Of a stretch of DNA of 56,971 nt, positions 18,772 to 27,563 are shown one piece after another (the stretch's first letter is position 1; every line of letters begins with the position of its first letter). The notes under the pieces are model-generated. The model did no database searches, was not told where the DNA came from, and worked only from the letters and a program-made list of their open reading frames with translations. Source of the stretch: Candidatus Acidiferrum typicum (GTDB lineage Bacteria > Acidobacteriota > Terriglobia > Acidiferrales > UBA7541); the NCBI GenBank assembly GCA_002478115.1, contig DLMH01000141.1:1-56971 (forward strand), in the 5' to 3' direction. The translations under genes were made by a program, and so were the position numbers.

Positions 18772-19318
18772 TGGCTATCCTCAAGCGAGCATTGAATTCA
18801 GCATACTCCCAGGCTCACCGGGTGGCGGAAAATATGTAGCAGATGTTTCACCGCAGGAATCCTTCGGGAGAGCCGGATGCTGTGGAAAACGAGAGGATAT
18901 TGCGGACCTTGGCCGCTCCATGCCGCGCGGTGACAGGGAGCTGTGGTCTGAGCAAAAGAACGCAAAGACCGGCGGCCAGTGGGGCAAAAGCCACAATTGG
19001 CCCCATAAGCAAAACTTAGCCTGATTATAAGTTCTTTCTTTACAGGGACCTGGAAAAGACGCTACGCCCCTGTTCTGGTACGCCCCTTGCTGACTTGATT
19101 CTGGAGGCGACCTCCGTGGAGCCGCTAGCGTACCGCTTCGTTCCCGCTCCTCAGCTCTCCCCAGAATTCCACAGCCCCGGTCTATCTGCTAACCCTTTGC
19201 GCTCCCACCGGATAGCTCAGGGACAGGGACGCGCCCAGTTCTCTTTATCCGCTAGAGCTTTGAGCGCTGCACAACCTCCGGAACGTCCGCGGCACGGAGC
19301 AGTTCGCAGAGAGGCGCT
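18772..19318. other. 547-nt intergenic region before the CoA-transferase operon
   Basis: No convincing gene. A TATAAG box at 19025-19030 could be a -10 element for the downstream operon but has no clear -35. A short GGAGG-CGA-CCTCC hairpin lies at about 19106-19118. Small open frames here lack ribosome sites and recognisable domains. Confidence 0.4.
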
Positions 19319-20638
19319 ATGACCTGGCAAGAGGATTATCGCCGTAAGGTGATGCAGCCGCGCGAAGCAGTTCAGTGCATCCAGTCGAACATGCGTGTCT
19401 ACATCCACCCAGGCTGTGCAGAACCCGAAACCCTCGTGGAAGCACTCATGGCGCGGGGTCCATTCGTCAAGAATGTGGAGATCGTCCATCTGTTGACCAC
19501 CGGGCGCGCGGACTATATCGCGCCGCAAATGGAAGGGCACTTCCGCCATAACGCGATGTTCATCGGAAGCAATGTCCGCCAGGCCGTGAATGAAGGGCGC
19601 GCGGACTACACCCCGGTGTTCCTGAGCCAGGTGGAGGAGATGTTCGAGAACGGGCAGATGCCCATCGACGTGGCCCTCATTCAGGTTACCCCTCCGGATG
19701 CCCACGGCTTCTGCTGCTTCGGGGTGGGCGTGGAAGCAACGATGAACGCCGCGCGTAATGCCAAGATCGTGATCGCGCAAATAAACGACCAGATGCCCCG
19801 GACGTTTGGCGATTGCTTCATCCAGGTGAACGAGATTGACGTGGTGGTGGAAGTGTCCAGGCCATTGTGCGAATTGCGGCCGGTGGAAATCACCCAGACG
19901 CATCACGACATCGGGAAAAACGTGGCCGGCTTGATCGAAGACGGCGCCACACTCCAACTCGGCATCGGCGCCATTCCCGATGCCGTGCTGCTCGAACTCA
20001 AAGATCACCGGGATCTGGGTGTGCACACGGAAATGTTGAGCGACCTGGCAATTCCGCTGATCGAATCGGGCGTCATCAATGGCAGCCGCAAGACCATCCA
20101 CCCGCGCAAAATCGTGTTAGGATTCGTGCTGGGATCGAAAAAACTGTTCGATTACGTGAACAACAATCCGCAGTTTGAGTTTCACCCAAGCAAGTACACC
20201 AACGACCCCTTTGTGATTTCTCAGAACCACAAGATGGCCGCCGTGAATTCGGGCCTGCAAGTGGACATCACCGGTCAGGTCTGCGCCGATTCCATCGGAA
20301 CCTCTTTCTATAGTGGCATCGGCGGCCAGGTGGATTTTATTCGCGGCGCTTCAGCCTGCAAGGGCGGCAAACCGATCATCGCCCTTCCTGCCACGGCGAA
20401 AGGCGGGGCCATTTCACGCATCGTGCCCATGCTCGATCCGGGCGCGGGCGTGGTCACTTCGCGGGGCTCGGTACACTACGTCGTGACGGAATTCGGCGTG
20501 GCCTACTTGCACGGCCGCACCATCCGCCAACGCGCCGAAGCGCTCATCGAAATTGCCCATCCCAAATTCCAGGAAGAGCTGTACGCGTATTGCGAGAAGA
20601 CGCGGTGGCTGCAACGCCCCGCGCTTCAGGAGAACTGA
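19319..20638 (+). CDS. Acetyl-CoA hydrolase/transferase family CoA-transferase
   Basis: A 439-residue family I CoA-transferase of the acetyl-CoA hydrolase / 4-hydroxybutyrate CoA-transferase type. The catalytic glutamate is E238 in GVHTEMLSD. CoA-binding glycine loops appear as LQLGIGAIPDAVL and FYSGIGGQVDFIRGA, and the C-terminal VTEFGVAYLHGRTIRQRA is typical. It moves CoA between an acyl-CoA and a free acid such as acetate. It is the first gene of an operon: three bases separate its stop from the ferredoxin subunit. The context suggests it uses the acyl-CoA made by the downstream oxidoreductase, or supplies CoA to it. Ribosome site GAGAGG. Confidence 0.92.
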   Translation: MTWQEDYRRKVMQPREAVQCIQSNMRVYIHPGCAEPETLVEALMARGPFVKNVEIVHLLTTGRADYIAPQMEGHFRHNAMFIGSNVRQAVNEGRADYTPVFLSQVEEMFENGQMPIDVALIQVTPPDAHGFCCFGVGVEATMNAARNAKIVIAQINDQMPRTFGDCFIQVNEIDVVVEVSRPLCELRPVEITQTHHDIGKNVAGLIEDGATLQLGIGAIPDAVLLELKDHRDLGVHTEMLSDLAIPLIESGVINGSRKTIHPRKIVLGFVLGSKKLFDYVNNNPQFEFHPSKYTNDPFVISQNHKMAAVNSGLQVDITGQVCADSIGTSFYSGIGGQVDFIRGASACKGGKPIIALPATAKGGAISRIVPMLDPGAGVVTSRGSVHYVVTEFGVAYLHGRTIRQRAEALIEIAHPKFQEELYAYCEKTRWLQRPALQEN

Positions 20639-20641
20639 GCC

Positions 20642-20914
20642 ATGGCACAGGCACGAGGCAAAGTCACCATTGACACCGAAGAATGCAAAGGCTGCGGCGT
20701 TTGCGTGGACGCTTGCCCTCCCAAATGCCTGGAGCTTTTGCCGGGTTTGAATCCCTATGGCGTGCATCCGGCGCGCTATACGGGGATGAACTGCTCCGGC
20801 TGCGGAATCTGCTTCTATGTGTGCCCGGAACCCGGGGCCATCACCGTGTATCGGCTGATCGCGCCCAAGGTGGCGCAGCCGCCGATGGAGGGAAGCCATG
20901 CGGCAACTTTGTAA
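20642..20914 (+). CDS. 2-oxoacid:ferredoxin oxidoreductase delta subunit (2x[4Fe-4S] ferredoxin)
   Basis: A 90-residue ferredoxin-like subunit. It has two CxxCxxCxxxC clusters, C15/C18/C21/C25 ([12 protein letters not shown]) and C51/C54/C57/C61 ([12 protein letters not shown]), each ligating one [4Fe-4S]. It carries electrons from the TPP site to free ferredoxin. It sits 3 nt after the CoA-transferase and overlaps the alpha-subunit start by 17 nt, a sign of translational coupling. Confidence 0.92.
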   Translation: MAQARGKVTIDTEECKGCGVCVDACPPKCLELLPGLNPYGVHPARYTGMNCSGCGICFYVCPEPGAITVYRLIAPKVAQPPMEGSHAATL

Positions 20915-21962
20915 GGGCAACGTCGCGATAGTGAAGGGCGCGCTGCTGGCAGGTTGCCGGTCGTATTACGGCTACCCGATTACGCCAGCAAGTGAAATCG
21001 CCGAAGCGGCTGCGGAGTACATGCCGCAGGTCGGCGGCACGTTTCTGCAGGCGGAAAGCGAAGTTGCTGCCATCAATATGGTCTACGGCGCAGCGTCGGC
21101 GGGACTTCGCGTCATGACCGCCTCCTCGGGCCCTGGCATCAGCTTGATGCAGGAAGGCATCTCGTACCTGGCTGGCTCGGAACTTCCCTGCGTGATTGTG
21201 GACGTCGTGCGCGGCGGGCCGGGACTTGGCAACATCGCCCCGGAGCAAAGCGACTATTTCGCCCTCGTGAAAGGCGGCGGCCACGGCAATTACAAAAACA
21301 TTGTCGTAGCGCCCGCTTCGGTCCAGGAGATGGCAGACCTGACCCGGCTTGCTTTTGAACTCGCGGACCGTTATCGCAATCCCGCCGTTGTGCTGACCGA
21401 TGGCTTCATCGGCCAGATGATGGAACCTCTGGAACTGCAGGCCGTCGAAAGCGTGCAGCCGGAAAAGCCTTGGGCGGTGAAAGGCACGCGCGAGACCAGG
21501 AAAAACCTGATCGCCTCGATCTATCTGGAACCCGATGAACTCGAAGCGCACGTCCGCAAGCTCGAGGAAAAGTACAAGAAGGCTGCGGAAGTGGAATCGC
21601 GGCATGAGCTGTATCGCGCGGAGGATCCGGAAGTTCTCTTGGTGGGCTACGGAATCACCTCGCGGGTGTTGCGCTCCGTTGTGGACATGATGCGCAAGGA
21701 AGGCGTTCGCGCGGGGTTGTTCCGCCCGATTACTCTGTGGCCCTTCCCGGCGGAGGCATTGCGCCACGCCGCGCGCCGCGCACAAATGGTACTGGTCGTG
21801 GAGATGAGCACCGGCCAGATGGTGGAAGACGTGCGCCTGACGCTGGATGGCCGAGTGGACGTCGAGTTTTACGGCCGTACGGGCGGCAACGTGCCCATGG
21901 CCGATGAAGTCTGCAAGGAATTAACTGAACGCATGGGCATGACCGCGGAGTGGGGTGTTTGA
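20898..21962 (+). CDS. 2-oxoacid:ferredoxin oxidoreductase alpha subunit
   Basis: 354 residues containing the TPP pyrimidine-binding domain ([20 protein letters not shown], then [17 protein letters not shown] with the conserved Glu, and [15 protein letters not shown]). The C-terminal transketolase-like domain has [13 protein letters not shown] and [14 protein letters not shown]. The sequence type resembles the VorB/KorA group rather than pyruvate synthase, so branched-chain 2-oxoacids or 2-oxoglutarate are the likely substrates; I cannot separate these. The start overlaps the ferredoxin gene. Confidence 0.92.
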   Translation: MRQLCKGNVAIVKGALLAGCRSYYGYPITPASEIAEAAAEYMPQVGGTFLQAESEVAAINMVYGAASAGLRVMTASSGPGISLMQEGISYLAGSELPCVIVDVVRGGPGLGNIAPEQSDYFALVKGGGHGNYKNIVVAPASVQEMADLTRLAFELADRYRNPAVVLTDGFIGQMMEPLELQAVESVQPEKPWAVKGTRETRKNLIASIYLEPDELEAHVRKLEEKYKKAAEVESRHELYRAEDPEVLLVGYGITSRVLRSVVDMMRKEGVRAGLFRPITLWPFPAEALRHAARRAQMVLVVEMSTGQMVEDVRLTLDGRVDVEFYGRTGGNVPMADEVCKELTERMGMTAEWGV

Positions 21963-21989
21963 GCCGTCGAAAAGTGAAGAGGTGACGCT

Positions 21990-23459
21990 GTGGACGAATA
22001 CCAAGTGATTGAGTCGAAGTCACCCGTTTTTTATGACAAGTACGAGCGCAAGGCGGAGTTGCAACACCAGACGCACTACTGCCCCGGGTGCGGGCACGGC
22101 GTGGTGCACAAGCTGATTGCGGAGGCCATTGCGGACATGGGTGTCCAGGACCGCACGATTCTTGTCACTCCAGTGGGCTGTTCCGTGTTTGCCTACTACT
22201 ATTTCGACATGGGGAATGTGCAGGCCGCTCACGGAAGGGCTCCCGCGGTGGCTACGGCTGTAAAACGATCGAATCCCGAAAGCATCGTCATCGGGTATCA
22301 GGGCGACGGCGACCTGGCGGCCATTGGGACGGCGGAAATCGTGCATGCTGCCAATCGCGGCGAAAAGATCACCATCTTTTTCGTGAACAACGCCATCTAC
22401 GGAATGACCGGCGGGCAGCTGGCCCCGACGACTCTGGTAGGCCAGTTCAGCACAACTTCCCCCTGGGGACGCCGGCCCTCCAACGAGGGCTATCCGTTGC
22501 GCATGGCTGAGTTGCTTGCCACATTGGAAGCGCCCGTGTACATCGAACGTGTGGCCCTCTGCGATAACAAGAACATCATGAAAGCGCGGAAAGCCGTGCG
22601 CAAGGCGTTGGAACTGCAGCGCGATGGCGCCGGCTTCAGCTTCATTGAGATTCTGTCGCCTTGCCCGACGATCTGGAAAATGACGCCGCAGGAAGCGCGC
22701 AAGTGGATCGAAGAAAAAATGCTCGCGGTCTTCCCGCTGGGTGTCTTCCGCGATCGCAAACTTGCACCAATGGCTGATGGCGTGCCGCAAACTACCGTGA
22801 CGAAACTTCTTGGTCTGGATAAGCCGCTGGAAGTAGTGACGCGTCCGATGGCTGTAAAGGACTCTCAACCGGACCTCACCGTGAAGATCGCAGGCTTCGG
22901 CGGCCAGGGCGTGCTGCTCTTGGGGCAAATCCTCGCGGAAATGGGTATGCGCGAAGGGCGCGAGGTGAGCTGGCTGCCGTCCTACGGGCCGGAAATGCGC
23001 AGCGGCAGCGCGCACTGCCACGTGTGCCTCTCCAAGGAACGCGTCGGCTCGCCCGTGATCGAGCATCCCGATGTCCTCATCGCCATGAACGAGCCCTCCT
23101 TGCATAAATTCTCGAAGATGGTGGAGGCGCATGGCACCATCCTCTACAACAATCACAAGCTGCCCGCTGGATTACCGCCTTGCGAAGCGAAGATTTACTG
23201 CGTGCCCGCTTCGGAGATCGCCGACGGCCTCGGCACCACCAAAGCCACCAATATGGTCATGCTCGGAGCATTGCTCGAATTGACCCACACGCTGCCCCGG
23301 GAAACAGCCCTTGCGCTGCTGAAAGCGAAGGTGCGCAACGTGAAACTCTTGGATGTGGATTGCCAGGCCATAGACGCGGGAATGGCCTGCCTTCGCAAAC
23401 AACTGGGATCTTCCACGGACGCGCACGCACACGATGGAGAACTGGCGCCCTGCTCCTGA
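21990..23459 (+). CDS. 2-oxoacid:ferredoxin oxidoreductase, fused beta (TPP) and gamma subunits
   Basis: 489 residues with a GTG start after AAGAGGTG. Residues about 1-290 are the beta subunit: YCPGCGHG (C31, C34), PVGCSVF (C64) and SPCPT (C225) are the probable [4Fe-4S] ligands. GDGD 105-108 and NN 133-134 bind TPP-Mg, and YGMTGGQLAPTT is invariant in the family. Residues about 297-480 are the gamma domain, with the GFGGQGVLLLGQ loop at 302-313 and SYGPEMRSGSAHC. These are normally separate genes; the frame is continuous across the linker. With the alpha and delta subunits upstream this completes an enzyme that decarboxylates a 2-oxoacid to acyl-CoA while reducing ferredoxin. Confidence 0.93.
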   Translation: MDEYQVIESKSPVFYDKYERKAELQHQTHYCPGCGHGVVHKLIAEAIADMGVQDRTILVTPVGCSVFAYYYFDMGNVQAAHGRAPAVATAVKRSNPESIVIGYQGDGDLAAIGTAEIVHAANRGEKITIFFVNNAIYGMTGGQLAPTTLVGQFSTTSPWGRRPSNEGYPLRMAELLATLEAPVYIERVALCDNKNIMKARKAVRKALELQRDGAGFSFIEILSPCPTIWKMTPQEARKWIEEKMLAVFPLGVFRDRKLAPMADGVPQTTVTKLLGLDKPLEVVTRPMAVKDSQPDLTVKIAGFGGQGVLLLGQILAEMGMREGREVSWLPSYGPEMRSGSAHCHVCLSKERVGSPVIEHPDVLIAMNEPSLHKFSKMVEAHGTILYNNHKLPAGLPPCEAKIYCVPASEIADGLGTTKATNMVMLGALLELTHTLPRETALALLKAKVRNVKLLDVDCQAIDAGMACLRKQLGSSTDAHAHDGELAPCS

Positions 23460-23484
23460 TGCCACTCAGCGCCTAATTTGGAGT

Positions 23485-23506
23485 GCGGCGGCTCGCCGCC
23501 GCTTTT
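23485..23506 (+). terminator. Rho-independent terminator after the oxidoreductase operon
   Basis: GCGGCGGC-TC-GCCGCCGC followed by TTTTA, 25 nt after the fused subunit stop. A very stable GC stem that would end the four-gene transcript. Confidence 0.75.
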
Positions 23507-23627
23507 ACAGCTGTGTATCCCGCCAACAACCCATCGATACAGCTGCCCCCTGACCGCTGAACCGCTCCTCCCCTTTTGCCCACACTGATTCGAGCCATCC
23601 CAACCCGCATCTGCTACAATGCCGCCC

Positions 23628-24068
23628 ATGAAAAGACGAACATTGCTCCAATCGTTTCCCTTGGCCGCACTCCTTCCAGCATCCATCTGGGCCGCCTCGC
23701 AGCAAGATCACGACAATTCCATGCACTCCGCAACAACAGTCTACGAACTCCGCGTCTATCACGCGCCTCCGGGAAAGTTGGGTGAGCTGCTGGCGCGCTT
23801 CCGCGAACACACTCTAAAACTATTTGAAAAACATGGCATGAAAAGTGTGGCTTATTGGACGCCCGTCGACGAGCCAGAGAAAAGCAACACCCTCATCTAC
23901 ATCCTTCAGCATCCCAGCCGCGAAGCGGCAGCCGCCAACTGGAAATCCTTCCAGGACGACCCCGAGTGGAAGAGCGTCCACGAAAAATCGGAAGCGAACG
24001 GAAAGCTCGTCGAAAAACTCGAATCCACCTTCCTGACCCTGACCGACTTCTCCCCGCGATTGCCCTGA
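23628..24068 (+). CDS. NIPSNAP family protein with Tat-like signal
   Basis: About 146 residues: MKRRTLLQSFPLAALLPASI (twin-arginine type signal), then one NIPSNAP ferredoxin-like domain (TVYELRVYHAPPGKLGELLA, HGMKSVAYWTPVDEPEKSNT, WKSFQDDPEW). The function of exported bacterial NIPSNAP proteins is not known; related folds are oxygenases or binding proteins. An ATG three codons upstream (23619) is also possible. It stands alone between the operon terminator and a repeat-bearing spacer. Confidence 0.85.
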   Translation: MKRRTLLQSFPLAALLPASIWAASQQDHDNSMHSATTVYELRVYHAPPGKLGELLARFREHTLKLFEKHGMKSVAYWTPVDEPEKSNTLIYILQHPSREAAAANWKSFQDDPEWKSVHEKSEANGKLVEKLESTFLTLTDFSPRLP

Positions 24069-24487
24069 AAGAACAAGCAAGAAAAAAGACGCCGGTCATG
24101 AATGAAGGTAAGAAACAGGAACTAGCGTTGTGTCCCGCAAGTGCGTTGCGGTTCTCTTCAGGGGGTCAGGGCTTCAGCCCTGACATAACGCCTGCAAAGT
24201 GAATTGGGCTTTAGCCCGTGAAGACGCTGGACATCTTCACATTGTTTTCGGGACATAACACTAGATCCATCGCCAGATAACGAAGTTGAACGCCTGCTAA
24301 ACGCATTAGCCGGACATTTGGGGCACTGGGACGGTAACGCGACTTAGCAGGGGTGAGCGACCTGCTATGGTATTGTGCAGGGATAAAGTTGAGACTAAAC
24401 ATTTCGGCTTGAACGTTATGGCCGTATAACGACGCCGGATTTTGCTGCAAGATCGCAAACCGCGTCGCGGAGGATTGAGCAACGGCG
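24069..24487. other. 419-nt intergenic region upstream of the VWFA gene
   Basis: Contains the MITE-like element at 24122-24264. The remaining 220 nt before the VWFA gene show no gene, and I see no clear promoter other than AT-rich patches. Confidence 0.4.
24122..24264. mobile_element. Small MITE-like element containing a palindromic repeat unit
   Basis: Imperfect 16-nt terminal inverted repeats (CTAGCGTTGTGTCCCG at 24122-24137; reverse complement of 24249-24264 is CTAGTGTTATGTCCCG; 14/16) enclose 111 nt. Inside lies the two-hairpin repeat GTCAGGGCTTCAGCCCTGAC (24165-24184) and GGGCTTTAGCCC (24206-24217). The ends at CTAG would suit a TA-target transposon, but the autonomous parent is not in the window. 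Confidence 0.5.
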
Positions 24488-25438
24488 ATGTCCACAATTT
24501 GGCGGAACACACTGCGCTTGTCAGTTCTGATCGTTTTCGTTGCCCTTTTCTCCCGAATCCCTGTTTTAGCGCAGAATCCGGACCAAACTGTCATTCGCGT
24601 GGACGTGAACCTTGTACTGGTTGACGCTACCGTGAAGACGAAGGCCGGTCAAATCATGGCCGATCTGAAGCAAGACGCCTTCGAGCTTCGCGAGGATGGC
24701 GCCGCCCAAAAGATAGAGGTCTTTAGCCGTGATGAACTGCCCCTCAATGTAGCCCTCGTATTGGATTTGAGTGATTCGATTGGCCCATTCCTGGGGCCGT
24801 TGCGTGACGCCGCCAGCACCGCTCTTGCGGCGCTTAAACCCGAAGATGAGGTGGCGCTGTTTACCTTTTCCACCGAGGCAGAATTACGCGTGCCGTTCAC
24901 AAACGACAAGACCGAGATTGCCCGGCAGATCAATTCTTTCCACGTGGGCGGCGCCACAAATATCAATGATGGCATCTTTGTCGCCGCCAAGTATCTCCTC
25001 AACGCGCCCCCGAAGGGCCGCCGGGTAATCATTCTAATCAGCGATGACGTTGGCACGGACGCGGGTGGACAAGGAACGCGCGACATCGTCACCGAATCGA
25101 TCGCCGCAGATGCGGTCTTATATAATCTGAAGATACCTGGATACAACCCGCCAACAACTCTCCTCGCCGCGAGCATGATTCCTGGGCTGGTGAACATTCG
25201 CAGAGTTACGGACCAGACGGGCGGGGAAATCTTCGACGTGCAGGATGTGGCCCATCTGGATGCCGTATTTCGCGCTCTGATCCAGCGCATCAAGACGCGC
25301 TATACGCTGGGATATTACACGAAGGCCAACGGAGCCGAGGGTAAACCACATAAACTGGATGTTCGTCTCACGTCATCGTTTGGAAAAAAGGGGCACGATT
25401 ACGTCGTCTTGGCCAAAAGCGGCTATTACGTTCATTGA
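24488..25438 (+). CDS. VWFA-related domain protein, secreted
   Basis: 316 residues. Signal peptide MSTIWRNTLRLSVLIVFVAL ending near VLAQ. Next an N-terminal segment typical of the acidobacterial VWFA-related family (VIRVDVNLVLVDATVKTKAG, LKQDAFELREDGAAQKI). A von Willebrand A domain follows with the MIDAS start DLSDSIG (DxSxS), the second ligand T in GGATNINDG, and LISDDVG. It probably binds protein or peptidoglycan partners in the periplasm or outside. Family members are numerous in Acidobacteriota, with no assigned role. Monocistronic. Confidence 0.9.
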   Translation: MSTIWRNTLRLSVLIVFVALFSRIPVLAQNPDQTVIRVDVNLVLVDATVKTKAGQIMADLKQDAFELREDGAAQKIEVFSRDELPLNVALVLDLSDSIGPFLGPLRDAASTALAALKPEDEVALFTFSTEAELRVPFTNDKTEIARQINSFHVGGATNINDGIFVAAKYLLNAPPKGRRVIILISDDVGTDAGGQGTRDIVTESIAADAVLYNLKIPGYNPPTTLLAASMIPGLVNIRRVTDQTGGEIFDVQDVAHLDAVFRALIQRIKTRYTLGYYTKANGAEGKPHKLDVRLTSSFGKKGHDYVVLAKSGYYVH

Positions 25439-25637
25439 AGATCGCAGAACAACACGCGCTAGGAAGAAAAACCTATGCGAATCACCAATACATTGGATTT
25501 TCGCCCGCCCTCGATCCCATTTGCATCACTGGCCCCGGCGAAGCCCTGAATACTAAGGCTTGAACCGCCCTAGCCAATAACCTAGGATGCCGAGGACGCA
25601 TGGAACCCTCCAACGATGTAGGCTATGCTGGACAATT

Positions 25638-26273
25638 ATGACAAGCCCCGACCTTGCGGCGTTGAACAAAAACGCTCAGGTTATCGTCGAGGCAATCGGT
25701 AGAGAAGCAGTGGATGTCTACCTCTTTCTTTCCGATGAGTTTCCTCGCGGTCCTGTAACTCAGAACTTCGTGTTTCAGTTCGTGTACCGCTCCTTCTACC
25801 GTTTAGATAATGCGGGACTCACACCGGAGTTTAAGTCGGCGTACTTTGAGTGCATGGAAGACGCTCGAAGGGGCTCAACTGTTGACATCGCAGCTATTGT
25901 GAAGGAGCTCTCCAAACTCCCCAACCTGAAAGGTCAAGAGAGTCTTCAATTTTCCTTCGTCACGAAGCTGGCGAGCACGATCAATCCTAGCTATCCGATG
26001 TACGACGATAAGGTGGCGAAGTGCTTCGGGTTCCGGGTCCCTTACAATTACAAGCCCTTTGATGCGCGTCTTCAGGAGTACTTGGCCTTCTACGATTCCC
26101 TTCGCGAATTCTACGAAGAGGTTAGGGTTAACGGGTCGGTGAAAGAATTGGTCAATTTCTTCGAGAGAATCTACTCGTCCGCCGCATGCCGCGTGCCAGA
26201 GGTGAAAGTCCTGGACTTCATCTTTTGGTCCGCCGGCAAGATGCGCTTAACCGCGTCAACTTCAGGGCATTGA
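25638..26273 (+). CDS. Unrecognised protein, possible DNA-glycosylase-like fold
   Basis: 211 residues from ATG 25638; an upstream in-frame ATG at 25587 adds a poor segment. I do not recognise the family. It is cytoplasmic and mostly alpha-helical. Its C-terminal part shares a pattern with the protein at 51279-51839: PxxxYPMYDDKVAKCFGF, then YLAFYDSLREFYEEV, then VKVLDFIFWSAGKM. That layout recalls helix-hairpin-helix glycosylase-like proteins, but the resemblance is weak. Base composition is lower in GC than the flanks, and it lies beside tRNA-Arg and a mobile element, both suggesting acquisition by transfer. Confidence 0.7.
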   Translation: MTSPDLAALNKNAQVIVEAIGREAVDVYLFLSDEFPRGPVTQNFVFQFVYRSFYRLDNAGLTPEFKSAYFECMEDARRGSTVDIAAIVKELSKLPNLKGQESLQFSFVTKLASTINPSYPMYDDKVAKCFGFRVPYNYKPFDARLQEYLAFYDSLREFYEEVRVNGSVKELVNFFERIYSSAACRVPEVKVLDFIFWSAGKMRLTASTSGH

Positions 26274-26375
26274 GGTAGCGAACTTCTATCACGTTTTTAT
26301 CACACCAAGCTGTTTTGGGGTCCAAAGAGAGGCCCACGCAAAACTGCTAAACCGTTTATAATCAAAAATTTCTAG

Positions 26376-26452
26376 TGGCGCGCCCAGGGAGATTCGAACT
26401 CCCGACCTCTTGCTCCGGAGGCAAGCGCTCTATCCAGCTGAGCTACGGGCGC
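26376..26452 (-). tRNA. tRNA-Arg (CCG anticodon)
   Basis: Minus-strand cloverleaf of 77 nt including an encoded CCA. The acceptor stem is GCGCCCG / TGGGCGC with discriminator G, the D-arm region is TAGCTCAGCTGGATAGAGC, and the anticodon stem-loop is CTTGC-CTCCGGA-GCAAG with CCG at 34-36. The T-arm is GGGAG-TTCGAAT-CTCCC. It reads CGG codons. It lies 57 nt from the target duplication of the adjacent mobile element. Confidence 0.97.
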
Positions 26453-26516
26453 GCCGGCCAATTACTTTTCCAAGTCTAGCGCGTCCTCTCTCCGTGCGCC
26501 AGTGGCCTCATCCAGT

Positions 26517-27515
26517 GGTAGTGGGTCAGTTTCCGGTAACTCGACTAGGACTATACGTCCAAGTGGAATGTTCAACCTGTGCGCGGTTTCAGTCGGAAAC
26601 AATTTGTGTGATGCGCGCTGGTTCGTGCGAAAAACCTCGGAATCTAGGGGCCGCCAGCCGATTCAAAACCCATCAAAAATGGAACACCACGCCGGCGGAG
26701 ACGCGAGGCTGGTTCTGTGTGGCGGAGCCAAAGCGCGTCATCAGGTAATCGAGCTGGATGGCGCGCAATGACACGAAGTGCGCCACCTTTATATCGATGC
26801 CCGCTCCGACCGCCACGGCGAAGGCGCTAGCCGAGCCAGAGCTGATTGCTAGGCTGGAATTTCCCCCGAGGGATTCGTGGGCGCCGCCGAACAAAACGTG
26901 GGCAAACGGCGAAACCCGTCCCGGAAAGCGTATCTGCGGACCAAAGAGGAAGGTTTGCAAGTGGACGCTGGACCCCAAAACGGACCCGTAGTGGCCGCTG
27001 AAGTCTGCCGTGGCGCCGAGCCATTTGTAAGCGTTGTATGTCCCCGAAAGTTCCCACCCATTCAAATTCGGATGCGTGCCGACAACAACGGGAACACATG
27101 GTACCCCTACGGGGCAAGAAGGTGGGTACAGGTTCTCGGTCACCGCCACCGATGGGCGCAAATAAGAATACCCGCCGAAGAGTTGGAAGGAATCCTGTGC
27201 CTGGACTGCGGCAGTGAACAAGGATATGGAACAAAGGAGCACGAGGGCTAGCAGAGTTTGTCGCATGCGGTCACCTCTAATAGAAGATGTAACAGCCCCC
27301 TTCTGTTACTTATGTCTATAGATGCACCGGGTCAAAGTCCAGGTTGTCCGGCAACCGAAATCGTCTAGCCTAGATGTTGCTGCAAACACTTCAGTTCGCA
27401 TTCAAGTGCGAAATCACGAGGACTTTTTCAACATCCACAACACTTGTCACCGGCCAAATGGACTCAAGGCCTGATTAACGTTCTAAACGCGGTAATCGGA
27501 AACTGACCCACTACC
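26517..27515. mobile_element. Non-autonomous 999-bp transposable element with a beta-barrel passenger gene
   Basis: Perfect 19-bp terminal inverted repeats GGTAGTGGGTCAGTTTCCG (26517-26535 and, inverted, 27497-27515) are flanked by an exact 8-bp direct repeat CATCCAGT (26509-26516 and 27516-27523), a target-site duplication. No transposase is encoded; the only gene inside is the outer-membrane beta-barrel at 26673-27266. A third, solitary copy of the first 16 bases of the end lies at 51179-51194. The intact duplication implies a fairly recent insertion. The transposase family cannot be assigned; 8-bp duplications occur in several IS families. Confidence 0.85.
26673..27266 (-). CDS. Outer-membrane beta-barrel protein (OmpA-like porin fold)
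   Basis: 197 residues. Sec signal MRQTLLALVLLCSISLFTAA with cleavage near VQAQ, then amphipathic beta-strands starting FQLFGGYSYLRPS and ending QPRVSAGVVFHF with a terminal Phe. It resembles the small eight-stranded OmpA-like barrels common in Acidobacteriota. A Cys pair (SCPVGVPC) lies in the first long loop. It is the only gene within the 999-bp inverted-repeat element, so it appears to be a passenger. Function unknown. Confidence 0.82.
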   Translation of the reverse strand: MRQTLLALVLLCSISLFTAAVQAQDSFQLFGGYSYLRPSVAVTENLYPPSCPVGVPCVPVVVGTHPNLNGWELSGTYNAYKWLGATADFSGHYGSVLGSSVHLQTFLFGPQIRFPGRVSPFAHVLFGGAHESLGGNSSLAISSGSASAFAVAVGAGIDIKVAHFVSLRAIQLDYLMTRFGSATQNQPRVSAGVVFHF

Positions 27516-27563
27516 CATCCAGTAGCTTTATCCCACGGCCCGCCGGCGCAATTCCCTGCTGCT

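Noticed and set aside
26673..27266. Passenger gene as a transposase remnant
   Set aside because: It has a signal peptide, alternating beta-strands and a terminal Phe, which fits an outer-membrane barrel and not a transposase.
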